From Pseudomonas wadenswilerensis (GTDB taxonomy: Bacteria; Pseudomonadota; Gammaproteobacteria; Pseudomonadales; Pseudomonadaceae): DNA of 64,000 nt. The number at the start of each line of letters is the position of its first letter. Positions within the stretch are counted from its first letter, which is position 1. The notes under the pieces are model-generated. The model saw nothing but the letters and a program-made list of their open reading frames with translations. It was not told the origin of the DNA and did not search any database. Where the stretch lies: NCBI RefSeq assembly GCF_900497695.1, contig NZ_UIDD01000010.1, positions 496,001 to 560,000 of the forward strand, read 5' to 3'. Made by a program: the position numbers and the translations under genes. Positions 1 to 8,059 of this stretch are shown piece by piece.

Positions 1-429
1 GGCACGACTGATGCGTTTGTTCACATCCCATCCATCTTTGGTAATAAACCAGCGATAGCCACGGGTGGTGTGCGGGGCCGTGTATTCCCACTTCACATGA
101 AAGGTCTGGCCTGGCGTGACATTCAACAACGGCCAGGTAAAGGGCGAGCCCAGTTTGGCGGACATTTCGGCATTGGTGTAATTGACGACGTCGCGAGCAT
201 CCTCTTTGCCGCCACTTAGAATATATCCATCCGCCGGTGGCACGACACTGGCGACATCCGACTGGAAGGGCGCGGGTACCGGCCCACCCACCAGGCTGGG
301 GAAGTTTTTACCGCCTTCCATTTCGTTGACTTGCCAGTTGCCGAGCAATCCCAGTTCGACAGTCTTGGAACCACGGCTGGCCGGTGAAATGACCCGACCG
401 TGACGCAGATTCTTTTCAGGGCTGTTCAT
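1..429 (-). CDS. LPMO/chitin-binding type 3 domain protein, 3' end outside window
   Basis: The N-terminal 143 codons of a gene that runs off the left edge. The protein opens MNSPEKNLRHGRVISPASRG and continues with WQVNEMEGGKNFP, a GYILSGGK segment and APHTTRGYRWFITKDGW. These resemble the AA10 lytic polysaccharide monooxygenase / Chitin-binding type 3 family (copper enzymes that oxidatively cut chitin or cellulose). In that family His1 of the mature protein and a second His form the copper brace. Here the HGRV histidine is residue 10 and no hydrophobic signal peptide precedes it. The start is supported by AAGGAG nine bases upstream. Family membership is fairly secure from these motifs. Secretion and catalytic activity are not, because the usual Sec signal is missing in the visible start. 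Confidence 0.75.
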   Translation of the reverse strand, partial: MNSPEKNLRHGRVISPASRGSKTVELGLLGNWQVNEMEGGKNFPSLVGGPVPAPFQSDVASVVPPADGYILSGGKEDARDVVNYTNAEMSAKLGSPFTWPLLNVTPGQTFHVKWEYTAPHTTRGYRWFITKDGWDVNKRISRA

Positions 430-528
430 TGCATTCACTCCTTGTGAGATAGAAAAACCTGTCCACCCTGGACACGATTCACCCTAGCTCAAGCCCTGCA
501 ATGCGCAACCCAGAGGCGCCAAACGGTA

Positions 529-786
529 TCAACCGTTGCTGCAGCCGTCGCCCATGGCGCGGTATGCGATGGTGTGGCGCTGACCCTGATGGTCTTCGTA
601 GGTCATGGTTGCCGGTACCACTTCACAGACATTGGGAATGGTCGACAAACTGATGACTTTGGCAATATCCAGGTTAGTGCTGTAGTCATACTGCTCAACA
701 ACAGGTTGCGCAGCAGCACTATTGATTTCATCCGCCAGGGCGAACGACGACATGGCAACCAGGGCAAGTGCAAATAAACTTTTCAT
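529..786 (-). CDS. DUF2790 small secreted protein
   Basis: An 85-residue protein with an N-terminal signal peptide (MKSLFALALVAMSSFALA, cleavage after ALA) and a short mature domain. The core contains YDYSTNLDIAKVISLS and a C-terminal TYEDHQGQRHTIAYRAMGDGC. This matches the DUF2790 family, small periplasmic proteins frequent and often multicopy in Pseudomonas, of unknown function. Two cysteines in the mature part (one after IPN, one near the end) could form a disulphide. I chose the ATG giving the signal peptide; an upstream in-frame TTG would only add seven residues before it. It is flanked by non-coding DNA on both sides (98 bp and 285 bp), so it is probably monocistronic. Confidence 0.8.
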   Translation of the reverse strand: MKSLFALALVAMSSFALADEINSAAAQPVVEQYDYSTNLDIAKVISLSTIPNVCEVVPATMTYEDHQGQRHTIAYRAMGDGCSNG

Positions 787-1071
787 GATAATAGGCCTGC
801 AAAGCAATCAAACTAATCGATTGACTTCATTTGCCAATAAGGGCGCGGAGAAGTTGTTATATCAAGCAATGGGACATAACACGAAGTACCGACCCCACTA
901 CAACTTATTCCGTGGGATGTGGTTAGTTTACAAGGTACTTCGGGCGGTTAAATCGCGAAGCCGGACATTCACTGTTACCGCCTGTGCAACAATAAGCCCG
1001 ACACAACGCCCTCGACACTTTTCGCCTTCCCGTGTAAAAGCCCGGGGTAGAGCCTTTGCCAGATCAAACCA
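787..1071. other. intergenic region, no gene recognised
   Basis: A 285-bp gap between the DUF2790 gene and the GNAT gene. It must hold the promoter of the leftward DUF2790 gene and of the rightward GNAT gene. I see no convincing -35/-10 pair, RNA gene or terminator. A 117-codon open frame across it (722-1075, + strand) has no family signature, no ribosome site and overlaps the DUF2790 signal peptide antisense, so I treat it as chance. Confidence 0.4.
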
Positions 1072-1524
1072 GTGACCTTGTTACGCTATTGCCCGCTGCC
1101 CGCCGCCGAGCGGCCCCTGCTGAATAAATTCTACCGAAACCAGGGTTCGCCCATGCGCGCGGCTGCCCAGGGCCAGCTTTGGGTAGCCAGGGCCGATGAG
1201 ATCGTCGCTGCCTTGTGCCTGAGCCAAGTACCAGGCGGCCATTGGCTGACCGGGTTGTTCGTCGCGCCCGCCTGGCGCGGCCAACGGGTCGCCCGCCAGC
1301 TGATCGAAGCGGCCGCGAGCGAGTTGCAAGGGGACATCTGGTTGTTTTGCCATCCGGCTCTGGTGGGCTTCTACGAGCGGCTGGCGTTCAGCACCAGCGA
1401 CGCCCTGCCCGCCACTCTGGCCGAGCGCCTGGCCCGCTACCAGCGCAGCAAGCCCCTGTTGGCGATGACGCGGATTCAGTCGTCGCTGGCCGGGTCCAGC
1501 CCGGGGAACAGCACCTCGGTATAA
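1072..1524 (+). CDS. GNAT family N-acetyltransferase
   Basis: A 150-residue protein with the GNAT core: WVARADEIVAALCLSQVPG (beta strands 2-3), WLTGLFVAPAWRGQRVARQL (strand 4 plus the acetyl-CoA pyrophosphate-binding motif A, here RGQRVA in place of the Q/RxxGxG/A consensus) and GFYERLAF (motif B Tyr region). GNAT enzymes transfer an acetyl group from acetyl-CoA to an amine; the substrate cannot be read from sequence. The start is a GTG with only a weak upstream ribosome site, so the N-terminus is uncertain. The last 49 bases overlap the end of the convergent deformylase gene, making the C-terminal tail (about SSLAGSSPGNSTSV) the antisense of def. Confidence 0.75.
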   Translation: MTLLRYCPLPAAERPLLNKFYRNQGSPMRAAAQGQLWVARADEIVAALCLSQVPGGHWLTGLFVAPAWRGQRVARQLIEAAASELQGDIWLFCHPALVGFYERLAFSTSDALPATLAERLARYQRSKPLLAMTRIQSSLAGSSPGNSTSV

Positions 1525-2015
1525 CCGAAGCGGCTGAAATCGTGGATGCGCGAGGGGTAAAGGCGGCCGATCAGGTGATCGCACTCATGCTGCACCACCC
1601 GGGCATGAAAACCTTCGGCGTTGCGCACTATCGGCTGCCCCTGCGGATCGATGCCTTCGTAACGGATCCGCTGGTAGCGCGGCACCACACCACGCAGCCC
1701 CGGCACCGACAGGCAGCCTTCCCAGCCGTCCTCGACCTCGGTGCCCAAGGGTGTGATCAGCGGATTGAGCAGAATGGTGCGCGGCACCGCCTCGGCATCC
1801 GGGTAGCGCTCGCTGCGCTCGAAACCGAAGATCACCAGTTGCAGGTCGATACCGATCTGCGGCGCGGCCAGGCCAACACCGCCGACATGCTCCATGGTTT
1901 CGAACATGTCGGCGATCAGTCGCTCAAGCCCGGTGCTGCCGATCATGTGCTTCGGCACAGGCGGGGCGATGCGCAGCAAGCGCTCATCGCCCATTTTCAG
2001 GATGTCATGAATCAT
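1476..2015 (-). CDS. def: peptide deformylase (secondary copy)
   Basis: Peptide deformylase removes the N-formyl group from nascent proteins using an Fe2+/Zn2+ centre. The 179-residue protein has all three family motifs: GVGLAAPQIG (46-55), EGCLS with metal ligand Cys (99-103) and HECDH with metal ligands His143/His147 and catalytic Glu144. Its length is near the family norm. Pseudomonas usually carries a main def beside fmt; this one sits behind a yihY-type membrane gene with an 11-bp overlap, so it is probably an additional isozyme translated from the same mRNA. Its 3' end overlaps the convergent GNAT gene. Assignment is secure; that it is the non-primary copy is inference from context. Confidence 0.93.
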   Translation of the reverse strand: MIHDILKMGDERLLRIAPPVPKHMIGSTGLERLIADMFETMEHVGGVGLAAPQIGIDLQLVIFGFERSERYPDAEAVPRTILLNPLITPLGTEVEDGWEGCLSVPGLRGVVPRYQRIRYEGIDPQGQPIVRNAEGFHARVVQHECDHLIGRLYPSRIHDFSRFGYTEVLFPGLDPASDD

Positions 2016-2991
2016 GCTGGCTTCGACTCAGGGGTTCGCTGGCAGGCGTGGTTTCATGATCGAGTGAATGATCGCGGCCAAGCCCGGAAACATGCTTTTT
2101 ATCATGCTCGTGGGCGACACCATCAAAGTCTTTTTCGCCGGGGTCCTTGCCTTCCTCGGACATATGCTCGATCACCGCATTCATCTCCGCGCCCAGCAAC
2201 AACACCGCAGCGGAGATATAGAAGTACAACAGCAGGACAATGATCGCCCCGATGCTGCCGTACATGGCGTTGTAGTCGGCGAAAGTCTTGACGTAATAAC
2301 CGAAGCCCAAGGACGCGATGATCCACACCACTACCGCCAGCACCGAACCGGGGGTAATGAAGCGAAACTTCTGCTTAACGTCGGGCATCACGTAATAGAT
2401 CAGGGCCACCGCGACCATCATCAGAATGATGATTGCCGGCCAGCGCAGCACGGTCCACAAGGTGACGATGAACTCCTGCATGCCGATCTGCGAGGCAATC
2501 CACTCCATCACCTGCGGCCCCAGCACCATCAGTGCGGCAGCCGCCAGGAGCATGCCGGCAATGCCGACGGTGTAGATCACCGACAACGGGATACGCTTCC
2601 ACACCGGGCGCCCTTCGACCACGTCGTAGGCGGCGTTCATCGCGCTCATCATCAGCCGCACACCGGCTGACGCGGTCCACAGGGCGATGACGATACCCAC
2701 CGAGAGCAAACCGCCCTTGGATTGCTGCAACTGGTCGATCACCGGGTTGACCTGCTCCAGCGCCTGGGGCGGCAATACCAGTTCAGACTGCAGGCGCAGC
2801 CAGGAGAAGAAATCCGGCAAATGCAGGAAGCCGATCAGGGCGATCAGGAACAGCAGGAAGGGAAACAGCGAAAACAGCATCTGGTAAGCCAGCGCCGAGG
2901 CGTAGGTGGACATCTCGTCATCGAGAAACTCCTTGACTGTGCGCACCAGCACACGGTGCAACGGCAAGCCGCGCAGGTCGGGGAAAATCAT
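2005..2991 (-). CDS. YihY/UPF0761 (BrkB-like) inner-membrane protein
   Basis: A 328-residue polytopic membrane protein of the YihY/BrkB family. The family motif region LDDEMSTYASALAYQMLFSLFPFLLFLIALIG-type start is present (DEMSTYASALAYQMLFSLFP), followed by about six hydrophobic helices including AALMVLGPQVMEW and IGAIIVLLLYFYISAAVLLL, then a charged C-terminal tail rich in D/E/H/K. YihY proteins are widespread integral membrane proteins without an established biochemical role (older name 'ribonuclease BN' is a misassignment). The start at MIFPDLRGLP is preferred because AAAGGAG lies eight bases upstream; a longer frame exists but lacks a ribosome site. Its end overlaps the start of def, so the two form an operon. 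Confidence 0.88.
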   Translation of the reverse strand: MIFPDLRGLPLHRVLVRTVKEFLDDEMSTYASALAYQMLFSLFPFLLFLIALIGFLHLPDFFSWLRLQSELVLPPQALEQVNPVIDQLQQSKGGLLSVGIVIALWTASAGVRLMMSAMNAAYDVVEGRPVWKRIPLSVIYTVGIAGMLLAAAALMVLGPQVMEWIASQIGMQEFIVTLWTVLRWPAIIILMMVAVALIYYVMPDVKQKFRFITPGSVLAVVVWIIASLGFGYYVKTFADYNAMYGSIGAIIVLLLYFYISAAVLLLGAEMNAVIEHMSEEGKDPGEKDFDGVAHEHDKKHVSGLGRDHSLDHETTPASEPLSRSQHDS

Positions 2992-3114
2992 AGCGTCTCC
3001 TTTCGCCGCTCGAGGGTCATGGGCAAAGTTCCTCAAACACTTATCAGACAGGTTCGACCTGAAGTCTAATCGACGATCGCCTCACAGTTGCGACTGATTG
3101 CTGCAGATAGCACA

Positions 3115-3136
3115 ACGGCCACCCGAGGATGGCCGT
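3115..3136 (-). terminator. hairpin downstream of csbD (weak terminator)
   Basis: A 7-bp perfect stem (ACGGCCA / TGGCCGT) with an 8-base loop, 22 bp past the stop of the leftward CsbD gene. There is no T-run after it on the minus strand, so it may be a processing or weak termination signal only. Confidence 0.35.
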
Positions 3137-3157
3137 CGTCCTACCCTGCACACAGGT

Positions 3158-3337
3158 TCAAGGCTTCTTCATGGCGTCCTTGACCTTGCCAACCGCTTGC
3201 TGAGCTTCGCCCTTGAGTTCCTGGGCCTTGCCCTCGGCGCGCAGCTTGTCGTTGTCGGTCACCTTGCCAACACCTTGCTTGACGTTGCCAACAGCCTCGT
3301 TGGCCATACCTTTTACTTTGTCTTTAGTGCCACTCAT
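3158..3337 (-). CDS. CsbD family stress-response protein
   Basis: A 59-residue, highly charged, alanine/lysine-rich protein starting MSGTKDKVKGMANEAVGNVK with a second copy-like segment LKGEAQQAVGKVKDAMKK. This is the CsbD/YjbJ pattern (repeated KGxxxEAxGxxK amphipathic segments), a small hydrophilic protein family induced by general or envelope stress in many bacteria; its molecular function is unknown. An AGGAG ribosome site sits eight bases before the ATG. The gene stands alone between yihY-def and the beta-helix gene, with a candidate hairpin behind it. Confidence 0.88.
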   Translation of the reverse strand: MSGTKDKVKGMANEAVGNVKQGVGKVTDNDKLRAEGKAQELKGEAQQAVGKVKDAMKKP

Positions 3338-3572
3338 GGGAGTTCTCCTGAAGGGGAAATAACACGCGGTCAGAGTCGACAGTCTGTGGACCCATGGCCT
3401 GTTGCGAGAGTTTCAATTATTTGCCCGCTGGCAAAACAGCGGGCGAATATCGCCCCGATTCGCTCAAGCAAGCCGCTGAATCGCAAAGGCTTATCCTAGA
3501 ATCGACAGCCACGCTGCAGGCTTTTTGCGCCTGCGCTATAACAACAACAGCCGACTGCGGAAACCTTTGCCC

Positions 3573-5063
3573 ATGCGCGTCACGCCCCTGCTGGCAGCCC
3601 TTTTGCTGCCTCTGTCCGCCATTGCCGCCGCACCGGCAACGGCCCTGACCACGCTGGTGGTCGATCGATACGCCGATGACCAACAGCCCGGCAGCCTGCG
3701 TTGGGCGATCGAGCGCAACAACGAAAAGCCCGGCCAGTACCGGATCGAAATCCGCCCGGTAGGCAAGCCCCCGTACCTGATCAAGCCAGCCTCGCCGCTG
3801 CCGCCGATCCAGGGCCCGGTAAGCATCGAAGGCACGGCCTGGGCCCGCGACGGCCAGTTCATCGCCATCGACGGCTCGGCCTACATCATCGGCGACGGCA
3901 CCCAGGCCTGCCCCGGCGCCGTACCCGGCCAGTTCGGCACCAATGTACGCACCACCACCGGCCCCGGGCTGGTGCTGCGTGACACCCAGGGCGTGCACAT
4001 TTCCGGCCTGGAAGTGCGTAATTTCTGCATCGGCATCCTGCTCAACCGCGCCAGCAACAACGTCATCGAAGACAACCGCATCGTCGCCAACAAGGGCGGT
4101 GCCGGGATCATGCTCACCGGCGACGATGGCCAGGGCAACCCGACCGCGACCACCACCAATAACAACAAGGTGCTGCGCAACCAGCTGATCGATAATGGCG
4201 ATGGCCTGGAACTGACCCGCGGCGCGGCGTTCAACCTGGTGGCTGACAACCTGTTCCGCTCCACCGAGGCCAACCCGGAACCGTCCCAGGGCATCGAAAT
4301 ACTCTGGGGCAACGACAACAGCGTGGTGCGCAATCGTTTCGAGAACTACTCGGACGGCTTGCAGATCAACTGGGGCCAGCGCAATTACCTGGCCGCCAAC
4401 ACCTTTACCGGCAACTCGATCGGGGTCAGCGTCAGCGGCGCCGGTAATATCCTTGACGGCAACCTGATCCATGGCAACCGCATCGGCGTGGCCCTGCGCC
4501 CGGAGCCAACCACCACCAGCAACCGCCTGAGCGCCAACCGCATCTGGGACAACGGCAAGGACATCCGTCGCTGCCAAGCCGGTGGCTCGTGCATTGCCGA
4601 GCAGCGCACCGGGGCCATCGTCTTTGGCGTACCGGCGCTTGAGCATGCGATCTATGAGGGCTCACGGGGGATTGGCGTCGATCAGTCGGCGAACAACCGG
4701 GCGATCATCTGCGACGCCAAGGCGCCCGTAGAAGGCTGCCAGCCGTTGCCCAACCGTAACCAGCCAGCACCGCAGCTCACTGAACTCAAGGACGGTCGCT
4801 TGAGCGGTACGGTCCATGCTGAGCCTCACAGCCTGCTGCGTGTTGAAGTATTCGCCAATGGGCAAGCCGCTGGCCGCGAAGCCGAGCAGTACCTGGGCGA
4901 AGTGATGGTGCCGACTGACGCACGCGGCGAGGGGCACTTCGACTATCGGCTGGAACAGGCGCAGCGGTTCGGCGCCTTTACCGCGACGGTGACACGCACC
5001 GATGGTGCCACCTCACCGCTGAGCCAGCCGTTGTCGCCAGCAACGGCCAGCGCCAACCGCTAA
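3573..5063 (+). CDS. secreted right-handed parallel beta-helix protein
   Basis: A 496-residue protein with a signal peptide (MRVTPLLAALLLPLSAIAAA, cleavage near the following PATA). The middle shows the staggered N/I/G-rich pattern of pectate-lyase-like beta-helix rungs (PbH1/NosD type): VHISGLEVRNFCIGILL, NVIEDNRIVANKGGAGIML, NKVLRNQLIDNGDGLEL, NSVVRNRFENYSDGLQI, NYLAANTFTGNSIGVSV, NILDGNLIHGNRIGVAL. The first 90 residues after the signal resemble CSLREAI-like caps (GSLRWAIERNN). The C-terminal ~120 residues look like an Ig-like beta domain. Such proteins are often extracellular carbohydrate-active or adhesive; no catalytic triad is identifiable here. The start is chosen at the ATG that yields the signal peptide; its ribosome site is weak. 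Confidence 0.75.
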   Translation: MRVTPLLAALLLPLSAIAAAPATALTTLVVDRYADDQQPGSLRWAIERNNEKPGQYRIEIRPVGKPPYLIKPASPLPPIQGPVSIEGTAWARDGQFIAIDGSAYIIGDGTQACPGAVPGQFGTNVRTTTGPGLVLRDTQGVHISGLEVRNFCIGILLNRASNNVIEDNRIVANKGGAGIMLTGDDGQGNPTATTTNNNKVLRNQLIDNGDGLELTRGAAFNLVADNLFRSTEANPEPSQGIEILWGNDNSVVRNRFENYSDGLQINWGQRNYLAANTFTGNSIGVSVSGAGNILDGNLIHGNRIGVALRPEPTTTSNRLSANRIWDNGKDIRRCQAGGSCIAEQRTGAIVFGVPALEHAIYEGSRGIGVDQSANNRAIICDAKAPVEGCQPLPNRNQPAPQLTELKDGRLSGTVHAEPHSLLRVEVFANGQAAGREAEQYLGEVMVPTDARGEGHFDYRLEQAQRFGAFTATVTRTDGATSPLSQPLSPATASANR

Positions 5064-5077
5064 GCCCCGTTGCGGGG

Positions 5078-5494
5078 TCAGTGTTTCCTGGCATCGCATT
5101 GGGCGCGCAGATCGCGGTTGTCGATGCTGCCGCAACTGCTGCCTTTCATGGCGTTGCAGTAGGCGCGCTGATCCCGGTCGTCGATCGAGCCACAGCTGCC
5201 ACCCTGGGTTTCGGCATTGCAGGCGGCACGCAGGTCGCGGTTGTCGATACTCCCGCAACTCCCGCCTTTCTTGGCATTGCAGTAGGCGCGCTGGTCACGG
5301 TCATCGATGGAGCCACAGCTGCCGCCCTGGGTTTCGGCATTACAGGCGGCACGCAGGTCGCGGTTATCGATACTCCCGCACGAGCCCCCTTCGCGGGCAT
5401 AACAGTAGGCACGTTGATCGCGGTCATCGATACTGCCGCACCCTGCATAGGCATAGCCACTGAGCATCAACAACAGGGCAATCACTACTTTCAT
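5078..5494 (-). CDS. secreted cysteine-rich protein made of six CGSIDxRD repeats
   Basis: A 138-residue protein: signal peptide MKVVIALLLMLSGYAYA followed directly by six tandem copies of a 20/21-residue unit, consensus CGSIDxRDxRAxCNAxxGGS. The copies alternate between two versions (IDDRDQRAYC and IDNRDLRAAC), so the real repeat is a ~41-residue (123-bp) pair present three times. Each unit carries two cysteines, twelve in all, suggesting six disulphides in an exported protein. AAGGAAG lies seven bases before the ATG, supporting expression. I do not recognise the family; function unknown. It ends tail-to-tail 15 bp from the beta-helix gene. Confidence 0.8.
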   Translation of the reverse strand: MKVVIALLLMLSGYAYAGCGSIDDRDQRAYCYAREGGSCGSIDNRDLRAACNAETQGGSCGSIDDRDQRAYCNAKKGGSCGSIDNRDLRAACNAETQGGSCGSIDDRDQRAYCNAMKGSSCGSIDNRDLRAQCDARKH

Positions 5495-5692
5495 TTGCGT
5501 TCTTCCTTGGGTTGCCAGGGAGGCGCCTGGCGCTGGTCGATCAATTGGCTGGCGCACCATTGCGCGCCATCATATTGATATCAAAGCAGGAAATAAGTTC
5601 CGCGCACGCCTGCGCTTGCCACGGCGGCTTTATGTTTCAAGTTAATCCCAGCACAATAAGCGACCTTTCAAGCGTCACCCGTAGGAACCTGC

Positions 5693-6073
5693 ATGAAACT
5701 CGACAAACCCACCGCCATTGCCCGCCGCAACCAGGAACTGGAAAGACCCGTGCTCAACAGCGACAACACCCTGTTTGCCGTGCTCGACACCAAGCGCAGC
5801 CTGTGGTGGTTCGATGTGCCGGTGAAGCTGCTGCGCAAGGGCCAGCCCGACTGGGTCAACCTGCTGCTGCACACCCCGGAAACCGACGAGCTGCAGCATT
5901 TGAAGGTGCCGGTGAACTACCTGCAGGCGCATCAGGAAAAAATGGAAGTGCGCCACCCGGGCAAGCGCCGCTCGACCATCAGCCTGGCGCTGAGTGCCGA
6001 TCGCGATTCGCTGCTCAAAGACCTGCGCCCAGGCGGTGAAAACCTGAATTTCGCAGGCTTCAAGCAGGTCTGA
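5693..6073 (+). CDS. conserved hypothetical protein
   Basis: A 126-residue soluble protein with no signal peptide or membrane segment, opening MKLDKPTAIARRNQELERPV. It contains the segment RSLWWFDVPVKLLRKGQPDWVNLLLHTPETDELQHLKVP and a basic middle (RHPGKRRSTISL). The ATG has TAGGAA eight bases upstream. Codon usage is like its neighbours. I cannot name a family; the tryptophan-rich WWFDVP segment followed by a long LLL stretch looks like a structured single domain. Its stop codon abuts the stop codon of the convergent cvfB-type gene (TGATCA shared palindrome), so both genes terminate at the same point. Confidence 0.75.
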   Translation: MKLDKPTAIARRNQELERPVLNSDNTLFAVLDTKRSLWWFDVPVKLLRKGQPDWVNLLLHTPETDELQHLKVPVNYLQAHQEKMEVRHPGKRRSTISLALSADRDSLLKDLRPGGENLNFAGFKQV

Positions 6074-6910
6074 TCAGGCCAGTTCGATGCGGTCGGCGTG
6101 GATGACGATGCGGCCATCCTTGTACAAGGCACCGATGGCTTTCTTGAAGTTGCCCTTGCTGACCCCGAACAGATCGCTGATCAGCTGCGGATCGCTCTTG
6201 TCGCTGACCGGCAGCACGCCGTTGGCGTCCTTGAGCTTGGCGAGGATCTTGTCGTGCAGGCTGTTGGCCAGGTCCTGGCCGATGGGCTGCAGGCTCAGGG
6301 CAATCTTGCCGTCGCTGCGCAGCTCCTTGATGTAGCCCTTCTCCTGCTTGCCCGAACGCAGGAACTTGAACACTTCGTTCTTGTGAATCAGGCCCCAGTG
6401 CTTGTTGTTGATGATCGCCTTGAAACCCATCGGGGTTTCTTCGGCCACCAGCAAGTCGACTTCCTGGCCGACCTTGTAGGTCGCCGGCACCTTGTCCAGG
6501 TAACGGTCCAGGCGCGCGGTGGCGGTGATGCGGCGGGTACGCTTGTCGAGATAAGCGTGCACCACGCAGTACTCACCGGCCTTCATCTGGCGCTTTTCTT
6601 CGGAGTACGGCATCAACAGGTCTTTGGGCAGGCCCCAGTCGAGGAAGATGCCGATGCTGTTGATCTCTTTGACCTTGAGGCTGGCGAACTCGCCGACCTG
6701 CAACTTGGTCTTTTCCGTGGTGGCGATCAGCTTGTCTTCGCTGTCGAGGTAGACAAAGACGTTCAGCCAGTCTTCGACCTCGGTGGGCGTGTCCTTGGGG
6801 ATGTAACGGTTAGGCAGGAGGATTTCGCCGTCCGCCCCGCCGTCCAGGTACAGACCGAAGTCTGTGTGCTTGACCACTTGCAAAGTGTTGTAACGCCCAA
6901 CTAAAGCCAT
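6074..6910 (-). CDS. cvfB: CvfB/YitL-type S1 RNA-binding protein
   Basis: A 278-residue protein of the CvfB family (S. aureus virulence regulator; B. subtilis YitL), which binds RNA through tandem S1 domains and ends in a winged helix. Visible: S1-like segments starting VGRYNTLQVVKHTDFGLYLD, GEFASLKVKEINSIGIFLDWG, GQEVDLLVAEETPMGFKAIIN and a C-terminal wHTH DLFGVSKGNFKKAIGALYKDGRI. Length fits the family. The start MALVGRYN is chosen for its fit to family N-termini; the longer open frame upstream is not family-like. The bacterial role outside Firmicutes is largely inferred. Confidence 0.88.
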   Translation of the reverse strand: MALVGRYNTLQVVKHTDFGLYLDGGADGEILLPNRYIPKDTPTEVEDWLNVFVYLDSEDKLIATTEKTKLQVGEFASLKVKEINSIGIFLDWGLPKDLLMPYSEEKRQMKAGEYCVVHAYLDKRTRRITATARLDRYLDKVPATYKVGQEVDLLVAEETPMGFKAIINNKHWGLIHKNEVFKFLRSGKQEKGYIKELRSDGKIALSLQPIGQDLANSLHDKILAKLKDANGVLPVSDKSDPQLISDLFGVSKGNFKKAIGALYKDGRIVIHADRIELA

Positions 6911-7055
6911 TTCCGGAAATCCTCGTTGCGAGCGGGGCATTCTACACCTGAAGCGGCGATTGCGCCCGGTTGCCAATGACGGCCTGTCAGCAAAATGAAC
7001 CGTGCGGGCCTGGCCTGTTCTATAAAGACAAGCAAGCCTTTGCAAGGATTCGCTC

Positions 7056-7925
7056 ATGTACGCCAGCCTGTCCAAGTACCTGCGCACCGTTCTGTTGCTG
7101 GTGATATCGGCCATGCTGGTGGTCGCCTGCAACCGTATCGACCTGGCCTACCGCAACCTCGACATGCTGGTGCCCTGGTCGCTGAACGACTACCTGAGCA
7201 TGAACCGCCAGCAGAAGACCTGGCTCAATGATCGGCTCAAACAGCAACTGGCCTGGCATTGTCGTACGCAGTTGCCCGGTTACCTGACCTGGATCGACGA
7301 AATCCAGACGATGGTCGCCAACAATGCGGTAACCGACCAGCAACTGCAGGTGCGCACCCAGCAAGCCCGGCAAGCGATTGCCAAGGTCGCCGACCAGATC
7401 ACCCCCTCGGCCGCCGAGCTGTTGCGCAGCATGGACGACGATCAGGTGCGGGAAATGCGCGAGGCGTTTGCCGAAGACATCCGCGAACGTCAGGCCAAGT
7501 ACGTCAATACGCCGTTGGCGCGGCAGATCGAACGCCGCGCAGAGCGCATGGAAAAGCGCCTGAGCACCTGGCTGGGCGAGCTCAGCCCGCAACAGAAGTT
7601 GCGGATCATGACCTGGTCCCAGGGCCTGGGCGAGCAGAATCGCCAGTGGATTGCCAACCGTGCCCATTGGCAGGCGCAGTTCAGCGCGGCGATGGACCAG
7701 CGCCACAGCGACACCTTCGAGCCACGCCTGGAAATCCTCCTGAAGAAACGCGATAGCCTGTGGACCCCGGAGTACCGGAGAGCCTTCCAGCGTACCGAGC
7801 AGGAGGCGCGGCGGTTGCTGGTGGATGTGATGGCGCAGAGCAGCGAGCAGCAGCGCCAGTACATGGGGCAGAAGCTTGGGCAGGTGCGGCAGAGTTTCAG
7901 CGAGTTGAAGTGCTTGAAGGGGTGA
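7056..7925 (+). CDS. DUF6279 family lipoprotein
   Basis: A 289-residue predicted lipoprotein. The N-terminal hydrophobic segment ends in the lipobox VVAC (Cys25), so the mature protein should be acylated and anchored to a membrane facing the periplasm. The remainder is helical and charged, with long amphipathic stretches such as RSMDDDQVREMREAFAEDIRERQ and RQIERRAERMEKRLSTWLGEL, resembling the DUF6279 family common in Pseudomonas and other gammaproteobacteria. No enzymatic motif is visible; a structural or binding role is likely but unproven. It is transcribed divergently from cvfB, with a 145-bp gap for both promoters. Confidence 0.82.
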   Translation: MYASLSKYLRTVLLLVISAMLVVACNRIDLAYRNLDMLVPWSLNDYLSMNRQQKTWLNDRLKQQLAWHCRTQLPGYLTWIDEIQTMVANNAVTDQQLQVRTQQARQAIAKVADQITPSAAELLRSMDDDQVREMREAFAEDIRERQAKYVNTPLARQIERRAERMEKRLSTWLGELSPQQKLRIMTWSQGLGEQNRQWIANRAHWQAQFSAAMDQRHSDTFEPRLEILLKKRDSLWTPEYRRAFQRTEQEARRLLVDVMAQSSEQQRQYMGQKLGQVRQSFSELKCLKG

Positions 7926-7949
7926 CCCCCTGAAATCATCTCATAACCC

Positions 7950-8056
7950 CTGTGGGAGCTGGCTTGCCAGCGATGAGGCCAGTACAGCCTGCACTGCAGG
8001 CGGCGCCTGGAATACGAGCGCTTCGCGCTCGATCGCTGGCAAGCCAGCTCCCACAG
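7950..8056. repeat. REP doublet (REPIN), GTGGGAGCTGGCTTGCCAGC family
   Basis: Two inverted copies of the REP core CTGTGGGAGCTGGCTTGCC (7950 onward and its complement ending at 8056) enclose about 60 bp with smaller palindromes (GCGCTTCGCGC). This is the typical Pseudomonas REPIN layout, placed between the 3' ends of the lipoprotein gene and aceK. Confidence 0.9.
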
Positions 8057-8059
8057 TGT

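Noticed and set aside
722..1075. 117-codon ORF on the + strand upstream of the GNAT gene
   Set aside because: Overlaps the DUF2790 signal peptide antisense, has no ribosome site and no family-like sequence.
5064..5077. CCCC-GTTGC-GGGG hairpin between the beta-helix and repeat-protein genes
   Set aside because: Only a 4-bp stem with no T-run; too weak for a terminator call.
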